Source of the DNA: Balneolaceae bacterium UBA7797
GTDB lineage: Bacteria > Bacteroidota > Rhodothermia > Balneolales > Balneolaceae
Assembly (NCBI GenBank): GCA_002480645.1
Contig: DLCN01000006.1
Location: forward strand, 261,491 to 325,490
Reading direction: 5' to 3'
Length of the DNA stretch: 64,000 bases
This document shows, in pieces, positions 27,377 to 35,941 of the stretch. Made by a program: the position numbers and the translations under genes. Below the pieces are notes generated by a model. That model did not search any database, was not told where the DNA came from, and saw only the letters and a program-made list of their open reading frames with translations. Every line of letters begins with the position of its first letter. The stretch's first letter is position 1.

Positions 27377-28525
27377 TTAGTGTTTCTCTAATGCTTCCCG
27401 GTAATACTCAACCAATTTCCCATTGATGGAATCCCATTGATAATCCAGTGCCATCTCTCGTGATCTGCGCCCCATTTCCTTCATCCGAACCGGATCGCTG
27501 ATCATATCCTCGAGTTTCCGGGTAAAGTCATCGATATCTTCGGGTCTTGCATGACATCCATTCACATTGTGATCCACCAATGATTTACTACCAATCGCAT
27601 CAGCTACCAGACAGGGAAGTCCACTTGCCATTGCTTCCAGGGTTACGTTTCCAAAGGTCTCAGTATGGGATGGAAACAAAAATACATCCGCGCTTGCATA
27701 AGCTCTGGCAAGATCCTCTCCTTTACAAAATCCCGTAAAATAACCTTGAGGAAGCTTCTTTTGAGCTTCTTCCTTAGCCGGGCCATCGCCCACAACCAAC
27801 GCTCTGACTTTAGGATTCTTGGCCTGCAGCCGTTTCACACTTTCGATAAAGGTTCCTAATTCCTTTTCCCAGACAAGTCGGGATACAAAAGTGACTACGA
27901 TCTCATCATCTTTGAAACCGGCCTTTCTTCTCCATTCCATATCTCTTTTTTCCGGACTGAAGAGTTCAGTATCAATACCGCGTGCCCAGATCTTCATATT
28001 TGCCTCCAGTCCCAGATTTTTCAACTCGTCGATCATGGACGGAGTAGGCACGTATGTATGGATAAATTGTTGGTAGAACCAAAGCATCATCCATTCAAAA
28101 AATGGTTTAACGGGTGCCAGATAGAACGAATAATACTTGGTATAGCTTAAAAAATGAGTATGATAAGAAGTTACCAGTGGCAGATCTTTTTTCTTAGCGT
28201 ATCGAAGAGCTCCTATCCCAAGACCGTCGGGAGTTGCAATATGAACCAATGTGGGGTTAAATTCAACAAAACGTTTTTTGGCTGCCCGGGAAAAATGGGT
28301 TGCAATACGATATTCTTTTCGACCGGGAACCAGCATTGGGATCGACGGAGTTACAACAAGCTCACCATTATGCTTAATGGCGGGTTCATCTATGCTGGGG
28401 CCGAATACCATCACCGGAATATTCTGACGTTCCAGATACTCAACCAATCGGTTCAGTGTTAGCGAGACTCCATCTCTGATATGGTTATAATTGCCGGTAA
28501 ATAAGGCAACTCTGAGTTCTTTCAT
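27377..28525 (-). CDS. GT4-family glycosyltransferase (PimB/MgtA-like)
   Basis: A 382-residue GT-B enzyme. The N-terminus ALFTGNYNHIRDGVSLTL (7-24) and TSYHTHFLSYTKYY (about 118-131) resemble GDP-mannose-dependent and MgtA-like lipid glycosyltransferases. The C-terminal lobe has VSRLVWEKEL (about 213-222) and EX7E ETFGNVTLE (about 293-301), followed by AMASGLPCLVAD. Acceptors of related enzymes are often membrane lipids, which fits the adjacent sphingolipid genes. It is the first gene of the minus-strand run and is divergent from the SDR gene across 100 bases. Confidence 0.88.
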   Translation of the reverse strand: MKELRVALFTGNYNHIRDGVSLTLNRLVEYLERQNIPVMVFGPSIDEPAIKHNGELVVTPSIPMLVPGRKEYRIATHFSRAAKKRFVEFNPTLVHIATPDGLGIGALRYAKKKDLPLVTSYHTHFLSYTKYYSFYLAPVKPFFEWMMLWFYQQFIHTYVPTPSMIDELKNLGLEANMKIWARGIDTELFSPEKRDMEWRRKAGFKDDEIVVTFVSRLVWEKELGTFIESVKRLQAKNPKVRALVVGDGPAKEEAQKKLPQGYFTGFCKGEDLARAYASADVFLFPSHTETFGNVTLEAMASGLPCLVADAIGSKSLVDHNVNGCHARPEDIDDFTRKLEDMISDPVRMKEMGRRSREMALDYQWDSINGKLVEYYREALEKH

Positions 28526-28625
28526 AAAAGTTTAAAAAGCAAAGCCCAGATTCGTATCTTCAGGCTTTGTCTCGTGCAAATTCTGACTATTTCAACTAAT
28601 TAAAATCTTTTCAATATACGCATTT

Positions 28626-29603
28626 ATGAAAGCCTTTGTTACCGGTGGAACAGGTTTTGTTGGCAGTCACCTTGCGGAAGCATTAATTGCCGACCCAAAG
28701 TACGACGAAGTTCGCTGTTTAGTACGTAGTTCCGAAAAATGGCTTTCCGATATGGAATTCACCAAAGTGAGCGGTGACCTAACCGATCTCGCTACGATCA
28801 GTCAGGCTCTCGAAGATGTAGATGTAATATTTCACGTAGCCGGTGTTGTTCGTGCGCCTGAGAAAAAAGAATTTACTTTGGCTAATGTGGATGCTACTGA
28901 AAATCTGATCCGGATAGCTCAGAAAAAAGGAATCACAAACATGGTGATCCTCTCCTCTCTTGCAGGTGTGGGGCCAAGTAATGGCACCCCAACTGATGAA
29001 ACGGCCGACTTCCATCCGGTTAGTATGTACGGGGAATCGAAACAGGAAATGGAAGAGATGATCCATCGTATCGCCGGTCCGGATGACAGTATCAAGATCA
29101 TACGGCCACCGGCAGTATATGGTCCGCGGGAAGCCGACATTTACACTTTTTTTAAGACATACAGTAAAGGACTATGCCCGATCGTTGGGGATGGGAACAA
29201 CCCAAAAGTTTCTATGGTATATGTGAAAGATCTGGTTGATGGCATTCTTCTTTCATCCGAAAAAGTAGATAAAGGGATCCACACCTATTTTATTGGTGGT
29301 GAGAAAGATGCTTATACCTGGAATCAGATCAGTGAAATAACCGCGAAAGTACTTGGTAAAAAAGCTCTGCATATTCGCTTAAAAGCTGATTGGGTAAAAA
29401 AGCTGGCAGCAGTAATTGAGAATACAGCATCAGTTTTTGGCATTTATCCCGTTGTGAATAAGGAAAAGGCCAATGAAATGATCCTCGAATGGGTGTGTTC
29501 GTCGGATAAAGCCCGGAAGGAATTGGGCTATGAACCATCTGTAACTATAGAAGAAGGTATTTCTCGCACGATACGATGGTATAAAAAATATAATTGGTTA
29601 TAA
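28626..29603 (+). CDS. Extended SDR (NAD-dependent epimerase/dehydratase family), candidate 3-ketoceramide reductase
   Basis: A 325-residue Rossmann enzyme: TGGTGFVGSHLAEAL (6-20, GxxGxxG cofactor site), GDLTD (50-54), VAGVVRAPEK (71-80), Ser triad region LSSLAGVG (109-116) and catalytic YGESK (135-139). Substrate is not defined by sequence; the family covers sugar epimerases, steroid-type reductases and dihydroflavonol reductases. Caulobacter ceramide synthesis needs an SDR-type reductase, CerR. Because this gene is divergent from the spt locus, it is a candidate, but position is the only support. It ends 8 bases before the next gene. Confidence 0.85.
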   Translation: MKAFVTGGTGFVGSHLAEALIADPKYDEVRCLVRSSEKWLSDMEFTKVSGDLTDLATISQALEDVDVIFHVAGVVRAPEKKEFTLANVDATENLIRIAQKKGITNMVILSSLAGVGPSNGTPTDETADFHPVSMYGESKQEMEEMIHRIAGPDDSIKIIRPPAVYGPREADIYTFFKTYSKGLCPIVGDGNNPKVSMVYVKDLVDGILLSSEKVDKGIHTYFIGGEKDAYTWNQISEITAKVLGKKALHIRLKADWVKKLAAVIENTASVFGIYPVVNKEKANEMILEWVCSSDKARKELGYEPSVTIEEGISRTIRWYKKYNWL

Positions 29604-29611
29604 GAATTTAC

Positions 29612-31129
29612 ATGAATATCAGTTTTAGTCGTCTCATTCTCTCCCTGTTTTTTGGGATCTTTTTATCCGTTAATCTTATTGCTCAGCAATCTATTCAGAG
29701 AGATTATTCCAGATTGATGTCTATTCCAAACCTTATCGAACTGGAGGCAAGTTCCACGCATCTTTATGCATTATCAGCCACTGAAGGCTTAGCCGTGTTC
29801 AGAACCTATCCAGACTCCCTTCAATGGTTATATACTTCTTCGGGGATGCAGCGCCGTGGTTCTACTATTAAAGCTGATATCCGGTTTGCCTATCAATACG
29901 GTGATTCACGCCGCTTAACCGTACTTGAACCTACCTCAGTGCTCGGGGTTTATTCCTCAACAATGTTACCTCGGCCTCCTCTTGGTGTGGCCCGACTCGG
30001 TAGTAAGTTATACATCGCACTTGGCGAAGAAGGATTGGGATCACTCTCCCTTAAAACTCCAGAAACTGTTGACTCTGAGGTAGAGATCGTAGCTAATGCA
30101 ATTATTGGACGTGCCAATGTTTTGGATGTAGCGTCATCCATCATCAGTAATCAGTTATTTGTACTTACCAACGATAAGAAACTTCACGTTTTTACTCTAA
30201 AAGATGATGAAGCTGTTCATAGCACTTCGGTTGAATTGAGTGAGACGATACACTCCATTTTTGTAGATAACGAATTGATCTGGGGTACTTCGAATAGCGG
30301 GGATATTTTTGAAGTTACTGCTGATGGAATTGGCCGTTCGCTCGGTCGTGTTGACGAGAAAATCGAGAACCTTATACAGTGGAACGAACGAGTGATCGTA
30401 CGAACTGAATCCGGTAAGATATGGGTGTCTTTAAATAGAAGAAAAGTTACACCCTGGACACAAAATACAGCCTCAGGGAATTATATCACCAAAAATAAAA
30501 ACATTGCCTGGATCAGTGTTTTCGATCAACTCACTCCTTTGATATTAGGTGAGTCATCTGATGCAACCGTTTCAGATGAGATCGAAATTAAACCGATCGA
30601 AAATAAAATACTTACATATCCATCTCCTCTGATCTTTGCCCTGGAATTGGAAAAAGGATCTCCCGCAAATGTAGAATTTATTGTCCGGTCTAATTCTGCA
30701 AATGCTGAAATAAAAGGACAAGGTTTTTATTGGCAGCCAACTGTTAATCAGATCGGATTGCACTCTTTTACTGTGGTAGCATCAAATTCAGCCGGTTTTG
30801 TGGACAGCACAAGTTTTAATGTTGATGTGAGAACGTTTAATGCTCCTCCACGCTTCAGTCCGGTTCGAGGCTCGTCTATTGTTGCTAATGATGAATACGA
30901 ACTCAACTTCAACGCTATAGATCCGGAAAACCCAACCAATTCATTGATCCGGTACTTAGGCGTTGACCTGCCGGATGGCTCGGTATTGGATGAGAAGACG
31001 GGGCTTTTTACTTGGACGCCAACCGCTCAGCAAGAAGGTGAACATACTTTTAAAGTGATCGCAACTGATGAACAAGGTGCTGCTTCTTCTACCGAGCTTA
31101 CTCTCAAAGTGATTGATCTGGGGCAATAG
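29612..31129 (+). CDS. Secreted protein with propeller-like region and C-terminal Ig/cadherin-like domains
   Basis: I start at ATG 29612, 18 bases inside the longest frame, because it gives a proper signal peptide (1 to about 25, ending NLIAQ); length is 505 residues. Residues 30 to about 325 contain repeated short beta segments suggesting a propeller. Two Ig-like domains follow (about 335-410 and 415-505). The last has LPDGSVLDEKTGLFTWTP, the pattern of putative Ig (He_PIG) or cadherin-like domains. No catalytic motif is seen. It ends 11 bases before mutY on the same strand. Function is unknown; surface adhesion or structural role is inference. Confidence 0.75.
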   Translation: MNISFSRLILSLFFGIFLSVNLIAQQSIQRDYSRLMSIPNLIELEASSTHLYALSATEGLAVFRTYPDSLQWLYTSSGMQRRGSTIKADIRFAYQYGDSRRLTVLEPTSVLGVYSSTMLPRPPLGVARLGSKLYIALGEEGLGSLSLKTPETVDSEVEIVANAIIGRANVLDVASSIISNQLFVLTNDKKLHVFTLKDDEAVHSTSVELSETIHSIFVDNELIWGTSNSGDIFEVTADGIGRSLGRVDEKIENLIQWNERVIVRTESGKIWVSLNRRKVTPWTQNTASGNYITKNKNIAWISVFDQLTPLILGESSDATVSDEIEIKPIENKILTYPSPLIFALELEKGSPANVEFIVRSNSANAEIKGQGFYWQPTVNQIGLHSFTVVASNSAGFVDSTSFNVDVRTFNAPPRFSPVRGSSIVANDEYELNFNAIDPENPTNSLIRYLGVDLPDGSVLDEKTGLFTWTPTAQQEGEHTFKVIATDEQGAASSTELTLKVIDLGQ

Positions 31130-31140
31130 GGTCAGTATTT

Positions 31141-32229
31141 ATGCCGGATAATTTGTTCGCAGAAAATATTCTGAGCTGGTATCGGGAGCATAAACGCCCC
31201 ATGCCATGGAGAGAAACTAAAGATCCGTACAAGATCTGGATCTCCGAGATTATGCTTCAACAAACCCGGGTGGATCAGGCATGGCCGTATTTCGAACGAT
31301 TTATTGGTGAATTTCCCACTGTATTTGATCTGGCGAAGGCAGATCAGCAAAAAGTATTAAAAGCGTGGGAAGGATTAGGATATTACAGCAGAGCCCGAAA
31401 TCTCCATAAAGCAGCAAAGTCTATCGTTACTGATTATGACGGCAAGTTACCAGAAGATTACGATGAGATCATCAAACTAAAAGGTATTGGCCCGTATACC
31501 GCTGCCGCAATTACCAGTATTGCGTTTGGAAAACCAAATGCAGTGGTGGATGGTAATGTGATCCGGGTGATCACCCGTTATTTTGGTATCGGGGATGATA
31601 TACGGAGCACCAGGACCATAAAGCAGGTTCAGGCACATGTAAATGATTTGATCAGTAACGAGCATCCCGCAGATTTTAATCAGGGATTGATGGAAATCGG
31701 ATCGACTATTTGTACCCCTGCCAAACCGAACTGTTTAAACTGTCCGATCAGTGATGGTTGTATTGCCTCGAAAACGGCAAGAACTGATTCCATTCCTTTC
31801 AAATCTCCCGCAAAAAAAAAGCCTCATAAGCATATCGGGGTTGGTATCATTCAACGCAACGACGACAAGGTACTGATCGCTTTAAGGCCGGAAAATGCCA
31901 TGCTGGGTGGACTCTGGGAATTCCCCGGTGGTAAGCAGGAGGAAGGAGAATCTATCTCAAAGACTGTGGAAAGGGAACTGAATGAAGAACTGGGTGTGGA
32001 GGTTTATGCATTCAAAGAATTCATGAAGCTGAAGCATGTGTATTCTCACTTCTCGATAACCTTACATGCTTATTTATGCAAACTGATCTCCGGGGAACCG
32101 AAGCCAAAATCGAGTCAGGAAATACGATGGGTTGATATTAATGAACTTGAACAGTTTCCCTTTCCGAAAGCTAATAAAAGTCTCACCGAAAAGTTGATGG
32201 GGAAAGGTCAGGGCGAACTCGGGCTATGA
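31141..32229 (+). CDS. mutY: A/G-specific adenine glycosylase
   Basis: A 362-residue base-excision repair enzyme removing adenine opposite 8-oxoguanine. Catalytic E36 lies in SEIMLQQT, the helix-hairpin-helix is LKGIGPYTAAAI (113-124), with D137 in VVDGNV. The 4Fe-4S cluster ligands are C191, C198, C201 and C207 (spacing 6-2-5). The C-terminal domain (about 225-350) is the Nudix-like 8-oxoG reader, with the Nudix-like box beginning GGKQEEGESISKTVEREL. Full family length. The stop overlaps the next start in ATGA. Confidence 0.96.
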   Translation: MPDNLFAENILSWYREHKRPMPWRETKDPYKIWISEIMLQQTRVDQAWPYFERFIGEFPTVFDLAKADQQKVLKAWEGLGYYSRARNLHKAAKSIVTDYDGKLPEDYDEIIKLKGIGPYTAAAITSIAFGKPNAVVDGNVIRVITRYFGIGDDIRSTRTIKQVQAHVNDLISNEHPADFNQGLMEIGSTICTPAKPNCLNCPISDGCIASKTARTDSIPFKSPAKKKPHKHIGVGIIQRNDDKVLIALRPENAMLGGLWEFPGGKQEEGESISKTVERELNEELGVEVYAFKEFMKLKHVYSHFSITLHAYLCKLISGEPKPKSSQEIRWVDINELEQFPFPKANKSLTEKLMGKGQGELGL

Positions 32230-33065
32230 AAAAGCGCAAAAAGTTAAAACTTCTTTCCAGAAAAAAGATCCTTGAGTTAAAACCTTATCTCGACCATCTT
32301 GTGGAGGAAATGGAAACTCCCGAATATATCGATTCGGATCCGATCCAGTTTCTACATGCTTTTCAGGATAAAGATGATATTGAGATCGCCGGTTTTTTTA
32401 CAGCGATCATGGCATGGGGGCGGCGTGAGATTGTGATCGCCAAAGTGGATGACTTTTTAAAAAGACTTAACTATCGCCCGGCTGAATTTATTGGAAATTT
32501 CACGGAATCGGATACTTCTGTTCTTGATGGGTTCAAACATCGTACATTCAAACCGATCGATCATTATTGGTTCATCAAAACCATGCAAAGCATTCTGCTG
32601 GAGCATGGCTCCTTTGAAGGGTTTTGGGCGCATTGCCAAAAGCAGGCCCGAGTGGAAGACCGAGAATTAATGAGTGTTTTCAATGAAAAATTCTTCTCTT
32701 TTCATCCGGAAATCCCTCAACGTTCTTATAAACATATTTCCAATCCGGATAAAGGTGGATCCTGTAAACGCCTGTATATGTATTTACGATGGACTGTTCG
32801 TAAAAGTAGTGTGGATCTCGGGGTAATGAATTTCATATCTCCCGCAGAATTGAAGATCCCATTGGATGTACATGTAGCCCGCCAGGCTCGTAAAATCGGG
32901 TTGCTTTCCCGTTATCAAAACGATTGGAAATCGGTTCTGGAACTCAACGAAAAACTAACTTTACTCGATCCTGAAGATCCGGCAAAGTATGATTATGCAT
33001 TATTTGGTTTAGGAGTAAAACCCGAACTCGTTGACGAATCGTACCTAATTAACCCTGCCCCGTGA
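32226..33065 (+). CDS. TIGR02757/DUF2400 family protein
   Basis: A 279-residue soluble protein of the TIGR02757 family, common in Bacteroidota and a few other phyla. Conserved stretches include FFTAIMAWGRREIV (about 57-70), NPDKGGSCKRLYMYLRWTVR (about 178-197) and PLDVHVARQARKIGL (about 216-230). The last part resembles the helical HhH-GPD fold region with an Asp, and RLYMYLRWMVR-type sequence is the family hallmark. Function is not established; the 4-base overlap with mutY suggests a link to DNA repair, in line with the fold. Confidence 0.85.
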   Translation: MKKRKKLKLLSRKKILELKPYLDHLVEEMETPEYIDSDPIQFLHAFQDKDDIEIAGFFTAIMAWGRREIVIAKVDDFLKRLNYRPAEFIGNFTESDTSVLDGFKHRTFKPIDHYWFIKTMQSILLEHGSFEGFWAHCQKQARVEDRELMSVFNEKFFSFHPEIPQRSYKHISNPDKGGSCKRLYMYLRWTVRKSSVDLGVMNFISPAELKIPLDVHVARQARKIGLLSRYQNDWKSVLELNEKLTLLDPEDPAKYDYALFGLGVKPELVDESYLINPAP

Positions 33066-33200
33066 TTCTCCATTTATCGATGGTTTAAATAATACTGATA
33101 AGCCCACGGTATCCTACAGCTTATTAAATAACACCAATTAAATTTTCTGTGAATTATTTGTATATTTAGGGCTCCCGATTATGGGAAATAAAATAAATGA

Positions 33201-33210
33201 AAGGAAGTGA
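33201..33210 (+). promoter_or_regulatory. Extended Shine-Dalgarno of rpsU
   Basis: AAGGAAGTGA matches 9 of 10 bases of the full anti-Shine-Dalgarno complement AAGGAGGTGA, ending 6 bases before ATG 33217. Many other genes in the window have weak or no such site, so this one stands out and may serve autoregulation of S21. Confidence 0.6.
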
Positions 33211-33216
33211 GGCTCA

Positions 33217-33411
33217 ATGCTAGGCGTTGAAGTTAAAGACAACGAAAGCGTTGAACGTGCGATCAACCGTTTCAAGAAGATGGTAACCCGCTCCCGTATC
33301 CTTAACGAGTATAAGGATCGTCAGCAGTTTACAAAACCATCTATTGAACGACGCGAGGCTATGAAAAAAGCCGTTCGCGAGCAGCGTCGTCGTCAACGAG
33401 ATAACTACTAA
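33217..33411 (+). CDS. rpsU: 30S ribosomal protein bS21
   Basis: A 64-residue, strongly basic protein starting MLGVEVKDNESVERAINRFK, the standard bS21 N-terminus, with the Arg-rich tail EQRRRQRDN. It binds near the platform and 16S rRNA 3' end of the small subunit. It is a single-gene unit: 151 bases of upstream leader, a strong Shine-Dalgarno, and an intrinsic terminator 22 bases downstream. In Bacteroidota S21 helps hide the anti-Shine-Dalgarno, and the rpsU mRNA is reported to keep a strong site for autogenous control (recalled). Confidence 0.96.
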   Translation: MLGVEVKDNESVERAINRFKKMVTRSRILNEYKDRQQFTKPSIERREAMKKAVREQRRRQRDNY

Positions 33412-33432
33412 TTCGTTGTTATCACAATTTTG

Positions 33433-33464
33433 AAAGCCATACTAATTCAGTATGGCTTTTTTTA
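33433..33464 (+). terminator. Intrinsic terminator of rpsU, inside the radA 3' end
   Basis: An 11-base-pair perfect stem (33433-33443 and 33449-33459, AAAGCCATACT with its complement) with a 5-base loop, followed by a T-run to 33463. The radA stop codon complement (33442-33444) and last radA codons lie within the hairpin, so the element is coding on the other strand. Confidence 0.85.
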
Positions 33465-34788
33465 TGGCATCCCTTAAATAAGTTACCCCTTCTAATCCTT
33501 TGCCGGAAGGAGAAACAATTTGTTTAAATCCAAGCTTGGAAGCTTCTTTACGCCGCTGTTCAATATGAGGAACAGTTCGTATCTCCCCGCCTAACCCAAC
33601 TTCGCCTATAAAAGCAGATTGTTTCTGAATAGCTTTATCCAACAAACTGGAAACTAACGCAATACAGACTCCAAGATCTCCTGCCGGATCGCCTAACCGA
33701 AATCCACCGGCAATATTCAGATAGACATCATGATTTGAGAAATTGAAACCGGCGCGCTTTTCAAGTACGGCAAGTAATAATAACAACCGGTTCCGATCGA
33801 ACCCATTTGCTGTGCGCTGAGGTGTACCGTACGAACTTCCGGTTACCAAAGCCTGCACCTCAATCAGCAAGGGTCTACTCCCTTCCATCGTGCAAACCAC
33901 TGCATTGCCGCTCACTCCTTCTGTTTTATCTGAAATAAAAAGTTCGGAGGGATTACTAACTTCGGAAAGTCCGTGCTCCATCATTTCGAACACACCCACT
34001 TCCTGCGCCGGCCCGAATCGATTTTTGAGACTTCGGAGTAGTCGGTAGGTATAATTCTTATCCCCTTCGAACTGCAGAACTGTGTCCACCATATGTTCTA
34101 AAACCCGTGGCCCCGCAATGTCTCCCTCTTTAGTTACATGACCAATTACAATGGTGGTGATATTTTTCTTTTTTGCCAGTTGCTGAAATAATGCCGCACA
34201 TTCTTTTACCTGTTGAATGCTACCCGGCATACTTGAAAGTTCTGTACGATAAACAGTTTGGATGGAATCAACGATCAGGAGATCAGGCTGCTCAGATTGA
34301 GCTTGTTCCAAAATCTTATCAATATGTGTTTCGTTGAATATGAGCAGATTCTCAGATTCAACTTTCAACCGTTGAGCGCGCTGTTTTATCTGACCGGCAG
34401 ATTCCTCACCTGCACAATAAAGGATCTTCAGACCCGGATTAGATTTTGCGATCTGAAGCGTGAGTGTACTCTTTCCAACTCCCGGTTCGCCCCCAATAAG
34501 GATGTAGGCTCCGTGTAGAAACCCACCACCTAATACCCTATCCAATTCGGCGATATTGCTGGTGAAGCGAGATTTCTCGGAGGTTTCGACTTCTGATAAT
34601 TTCTGAGGCTCAGAGGAAGTTTCAAGGCCGGCAATATTGGCTTTATGATCTTCTGCCTTCGCTGATTTTTTCTGTTTCAGCTTTTCGGAAAAAGTATTCC
34701 ATTCTCCGCAACTCGGACAAACTCCCGCCCATTTTGGAGATATATATCCACAATTCGAACATTCATATTCTACAGTAGATTTAGCCAA
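33442..34788 (-). CDS. radA: DNA repair protein RadA/Sms
   Basis: A 448-residue branch-migration ATPase. N-terminal zinc finger C10-C13-C24-C27, Walker A GGEPGVGKST (99-108), the RadA-specific KNRFG motif (255-259), and a C-terminal Lon-protease-like domain (about 290-448) with GDPAGDLGVCIALVSSLLDK; this domain lacks proteolytic activity in RadA. It acts in recombinational repair with RecA. Its 3' end carries the rpsU terminator on the opposite strand. The start lies 1 base after the stop of the flippase-like gene, so the two are co-transcribed. Confidence 0.96.
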   Translation of the reverse strand: MAKSTVEYECSNCGYISPKWAGVCPSCGEWNTFSEKLKQKKSAKAEDHKANIAGLETSSEPQKLSEVETSEKSRFTSNIAELDRVLGGGFLHGAYILIGGEPGVGKSTLTLQIAKSNPGLKILYCAGEESAGQIKQRAQRLKVESENLLIFNETHIDKILEQAQSEQPDLLIVDSIQTVYRTELSSMPGSIQQVKECAALFQQLAKKKNITTIVIGHVTKEGDIAGPRVLEHMVDTVLQFEGDKNYTYRLLRSLKNRFGPAQEVGVFEMMEHGLSEVSNPSELFISDKTEGVSGNAVVCTMEGSRPLLIEVQALVTGSSYGTPQRTANGFDRNRLLLLLAVLEKRAGFNFSNHDVYLNIAGGFRLGDPAGDLGVCIALVSSLLDKAIQKQSAFIGEVGLGGEIRTVPHIEQRRKEASKLGFKQIVSPSGKGLEGVTYLRDAIKKAILN

Positions 34789-34789
34789 A

Positions 34790-35863
34790 TCAATCCTTCT
34801 TTTGGATTTCCTTTACTTGCTGGCGCACATACCAGGTGGTAGCTGCCATCCCAAAACCTATAGTGATATAATAACTGATTATCCGCCACAAAAAGAGGGC
34901 CAGCCCGATAAATGATTCACGGACAGATTCTGCGATCAGTGAAGGTGACATAAAAAATAACGGTCCCTGAAAAAGCACAAATAACCCTTCAACACCACCA
35001 CTTCCACCCGGTGTCGGGATCACCAGAAAAGCCAGATTCATTGCCAGCGAACGTAATATAGATAGAATTTCCGGTGCCGGTAATAAACTCAGGATCACGA
35101 TTGTTGGCAATGCGATCCTTGCCAGCCATGACATTGTAGAGTAGAAAAATGCTTTAAATAGAAATGAGACCGGCTTCTTCCTAAGCTGATGAGCATAGCT
35201 CTCCAGATTTTCAGCTTCAGAACTTATTTTATCCTGATAACGATTTAACAATGGAAGTTTAAAGACCGTCTTTACAACTTTTTTTATTGCGGATGGATTT
35301 ACCAACACCCCATATGCAAGTAAACTCGCATAACTGAGTAACACTACATAAAGCGTGATCATCGAAGCTTCTCCGATCAATCCTACAGCCGGTGGAACTA
35401 CTTCAAAAAATATCCCACTTATCAAAAGTATTGGAATAGCAATCGCAAACCAGATCTGATCGAGTAGTACACTATACAGTATGATGGCGGTCGACTCCCC
35501 CAGATTAAGCCCTTCTTTGGTCATGGCATAGGTTGCCATAGGAGCACCACCAATTGTGGAAGGAGTTACTGCAGAGGTAAAATCCCAGGTGAGAACAATT
35601 CTGAATGCCCCCATCCAGCTAATTACTTTCTCTGATAATACTCTGAATTTAGCCGCAGTAGCCCACACTCTTAAAAAAGATACCACCAGTGCGATCACCA
35701 AACCGGGCATACGCTTCGGAGCAAGATGATTTAATACGCCCGGTGTATACGTATAATAAATTACCGCCGCCATAGTAAGTACGCTTAGCGATACTGAAAG
35801 GATCATATACCTTTTAGATATAAGATTCTGCGGGGATGTTATGTTGCCTGAACTATTTGCCAA
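34790..35863 (-). CDS. Flippase-like membrane protein (TIGR00374/UPF0104, AglD-MprF N-domain type)
   Basis: A 357-residue polytopic protein with about eight membrane segments. Family marks: SVVTPSTIGGAPMATYAMT-like sequence at about 95-112, where TPSTIGGAP fits the conserved 'P...GG.p' element, and FLVIPTPGGSGGVEGLFVL (about 276-294), the strongly conserved PTPGGSGxxE. This family is related to the lipid-flipping part of MprF and to AglD. The lipid carried is unknown. It is coupled to radA with a single base between the genes and follows the fbaB terminator. Confidence 0.85.
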   Translation of the reverse strand: MANSSGNITSPQNLISKRYMILSVSLSVLTMAAVIYYTYTPGVLNHLAPKRMPGLVIALVVSFLRVWATAAKFRVLSEKVISWMGAFRIVLTWDFTSAVTPSTIGGAPMATYAMTKEGLNLGESTAIILYSVLLDQIWFAIAIPILLISGIFFEVVPPAVGLIGEASMITLYVVLLSYASLLAYGVLVNPSAIKKVVKTVFKLPLLNRYQDKISSEAENLESYAHQLRKKPVSFLFKAFFYSTMSWLARIALPTIVILSLLPAPEILSILRSLAMNLAFLVIPTPGGSGGVEGLFVLFQGPLFFMSPSLIAESVRESFIGLALFLWRIISYYITIGFGMAATTWYVRQQVKEIQKKD

Positions 35864-35889
35864 TATGAAATTTAGTTACTGCCAAGTAT

Positions 35890-35921
35890 AAAAAAAGCCT
35901 TGCAGGAAACCCTGCAAGGCT
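35890..35921 (-). terminator. Intrinsic terminator of fbaB
   Basis: On the minus strand an 11-bp perfect stem (AGCCTTGCAGG, 35911-35921 with 35896-35906) and a 4-base loop are followed by seven T (complement of A at 35890-35896). It lies 20 bases after the fbaB stop and separates it from the flippase gene. Confidence 0.9.
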
Positions 35922-35941
35922 ACAAATATTTTACGAAAAAG

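Noticed and set aside
29594..29611. Upstream TTG start of the Ig-like protein
   Set aside because: It would add six residues before a clear signal peptide and overlap the SDR stop; ATG 29612 fits better.
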